64,000 nucleotides of DNA. Origin: RFSX01 sp964591455. GTDB lineage: Bacteria > Bacteroidota > Bacteroidia > Chitinophagales > Saprospiraceae. Positions 63,759-64,000 of the stretch are shown one piece after another (position 1 is the first letter of the stretch; every line of letters begins with the position of its first letter). The position numbers were made by a program, and so were the translations under genes. The stretch lies in the NCBI GenBank assembly GCA_964591455.1, contig CAZQDZ010000006.1, positions 1 to 64,000 of the forward strand, given 5' to 3'. The notes under the pieces are model-generated. The model worked only from the letters and a program-made list of their open reading frames with translations. It was not told the DNA's origin and ran no database searches.

Positions 63759-64000
63759 TCAGGTATCAGCTACACCTGATGTTACTGCCTTATATATATT
63801 ATCGCCTTGTCTGAATTCTTTGACGATTTCTGCTAGGATACTGATAGCAGCTTCTTCATGAGACTTGCCACCTATATCTATACCTGCTGGGGTTTTTACC
63901 TTCTTAAGTTGGTCGAAGGTGACACCATGTTGACGAAGTTCTGTAAAAATAGAATTGGCTTTCACACGGCTGGCTACAAATACAACATTGATGGCATGAC
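63759..64000 (-). CDS. XdhC/CoxI-type molybdenum hydroxylase maturation protein, C-terminal part
   Basis: The minus frame is open from the window end to a stop at 63759 and reads INVVFVASRVKAN, then FTELRQHGVTFDQL, KTPAGIDIGG and HEEAAISILAEI. This is the Rossmann-like C-terminal domain of XdhC/CoxI family proteins, which handle sulfuration and insertion of the molybdenum cofactor. The N-terminal part lies beyond the window. It probably serves the hydroxylase encoded at 55939-58643, about 5 kb downstream on the same strand. Confidence 0.85.
   Translation of the reverse strand, partial: HAINVVFVASRVKANSIFTELRQHGVTFDQLKKVKTPAGIDIGGKSHEEAAISILAEIVKEFRQGDNIYKAVTSGVADT

Overview
The window comes from a member of the Bacteroidota. 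The evidence is an lpxC-fabZ fusion inside an lpxD-lpxC/fabZ-lpxA run, two proteins with type IX secretion (T9SS) C-terminal sorting domains, a DUF2853 protein, AT-rich DNA, and promoter-like TAnnTTTG motifs. Family and order cannot be fixed from the sequence alone, although the mix of T9SS, polyphosphate and beta-oxidation genes would suit a Saprospiria-like marine heterotroph. There are no phage, transposase or CRISPR features. One 100-N scaffold gap lies inside a repetitive secreted-protein gene.

Layout. 1-5.1 kb: truncated L,D-transpeptidase, EamA permease, prs, rplY, a NlpC/P60 lipoprotein and adk. 5.1-7.2 kb: minus-strand hemC, a catalytically degenerate exonuclease-like gene, and hemD. 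7.6-11.5 kb: lipid A genes and a small ABC ATPase, followed by a relic of gatB reduced to its two ends. 11.8-16.9 kb: DUF2853, galE and purL. 17-22.6 kb: secreted and lipoprotein genes. 22.7-26.1 kb: a promoter with an operator-like dyad ahead of a membrane Fe-S protein, a CCG-domain protein and an acyl-CoA dehydrogenase, which looks like a route from fatty-acid oxidation to quinone. 26.1-30.3 kb: DUF547/barrel protein, BamA-like protein, and a tRNA-Val with a decayed tandem copy. 30.6-37.3 kb: a Grx-Grx-TrxR fusion, malic enzyme, a cyclic-nucleotide-binding/AlbA_2 fusion, a ferredoxin pseudogene, and a tightly coupled chain ending in an FG-GAP propeller protein.

37.6-50.8 kb is the most unusual part. 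A minus-strand run encodes an acid-phosphatase-like lipoprotein, polyphosphate kinase, an SdiA-regulated-type propeller lipoprotein, a K+ channel, a periplasmic helical protein, a cation/proton antiporter and an unknown protein. Upstream on the same strand lie a 1236-aa fusion (degenerate metallophosphoesterase, kinase-like middle domain, Omp85-type barrel) and a Pycsar-effector-like membrane protein. I infer a polyphosphate/cation and cell-surface phosphoryl module; this is a hypothesis.

51.3-64 kb: the T9SS repeat protein with the gap, CIA30 and DUF1330 proteins, a two-subunit molybdenum hydroxylase (IorAB type), an ECF sigma factor with a transmembrane/beta-barrel partner, a SulP transporter, and the C-terminus of an XdhC-type maturation factor that plausibly serves the hydroxylase. 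Several intergenic stretches hold decayed genes (gatB, ferredoxin, tRNA-Val), so the genome shows ongoing small-scale gene loss.
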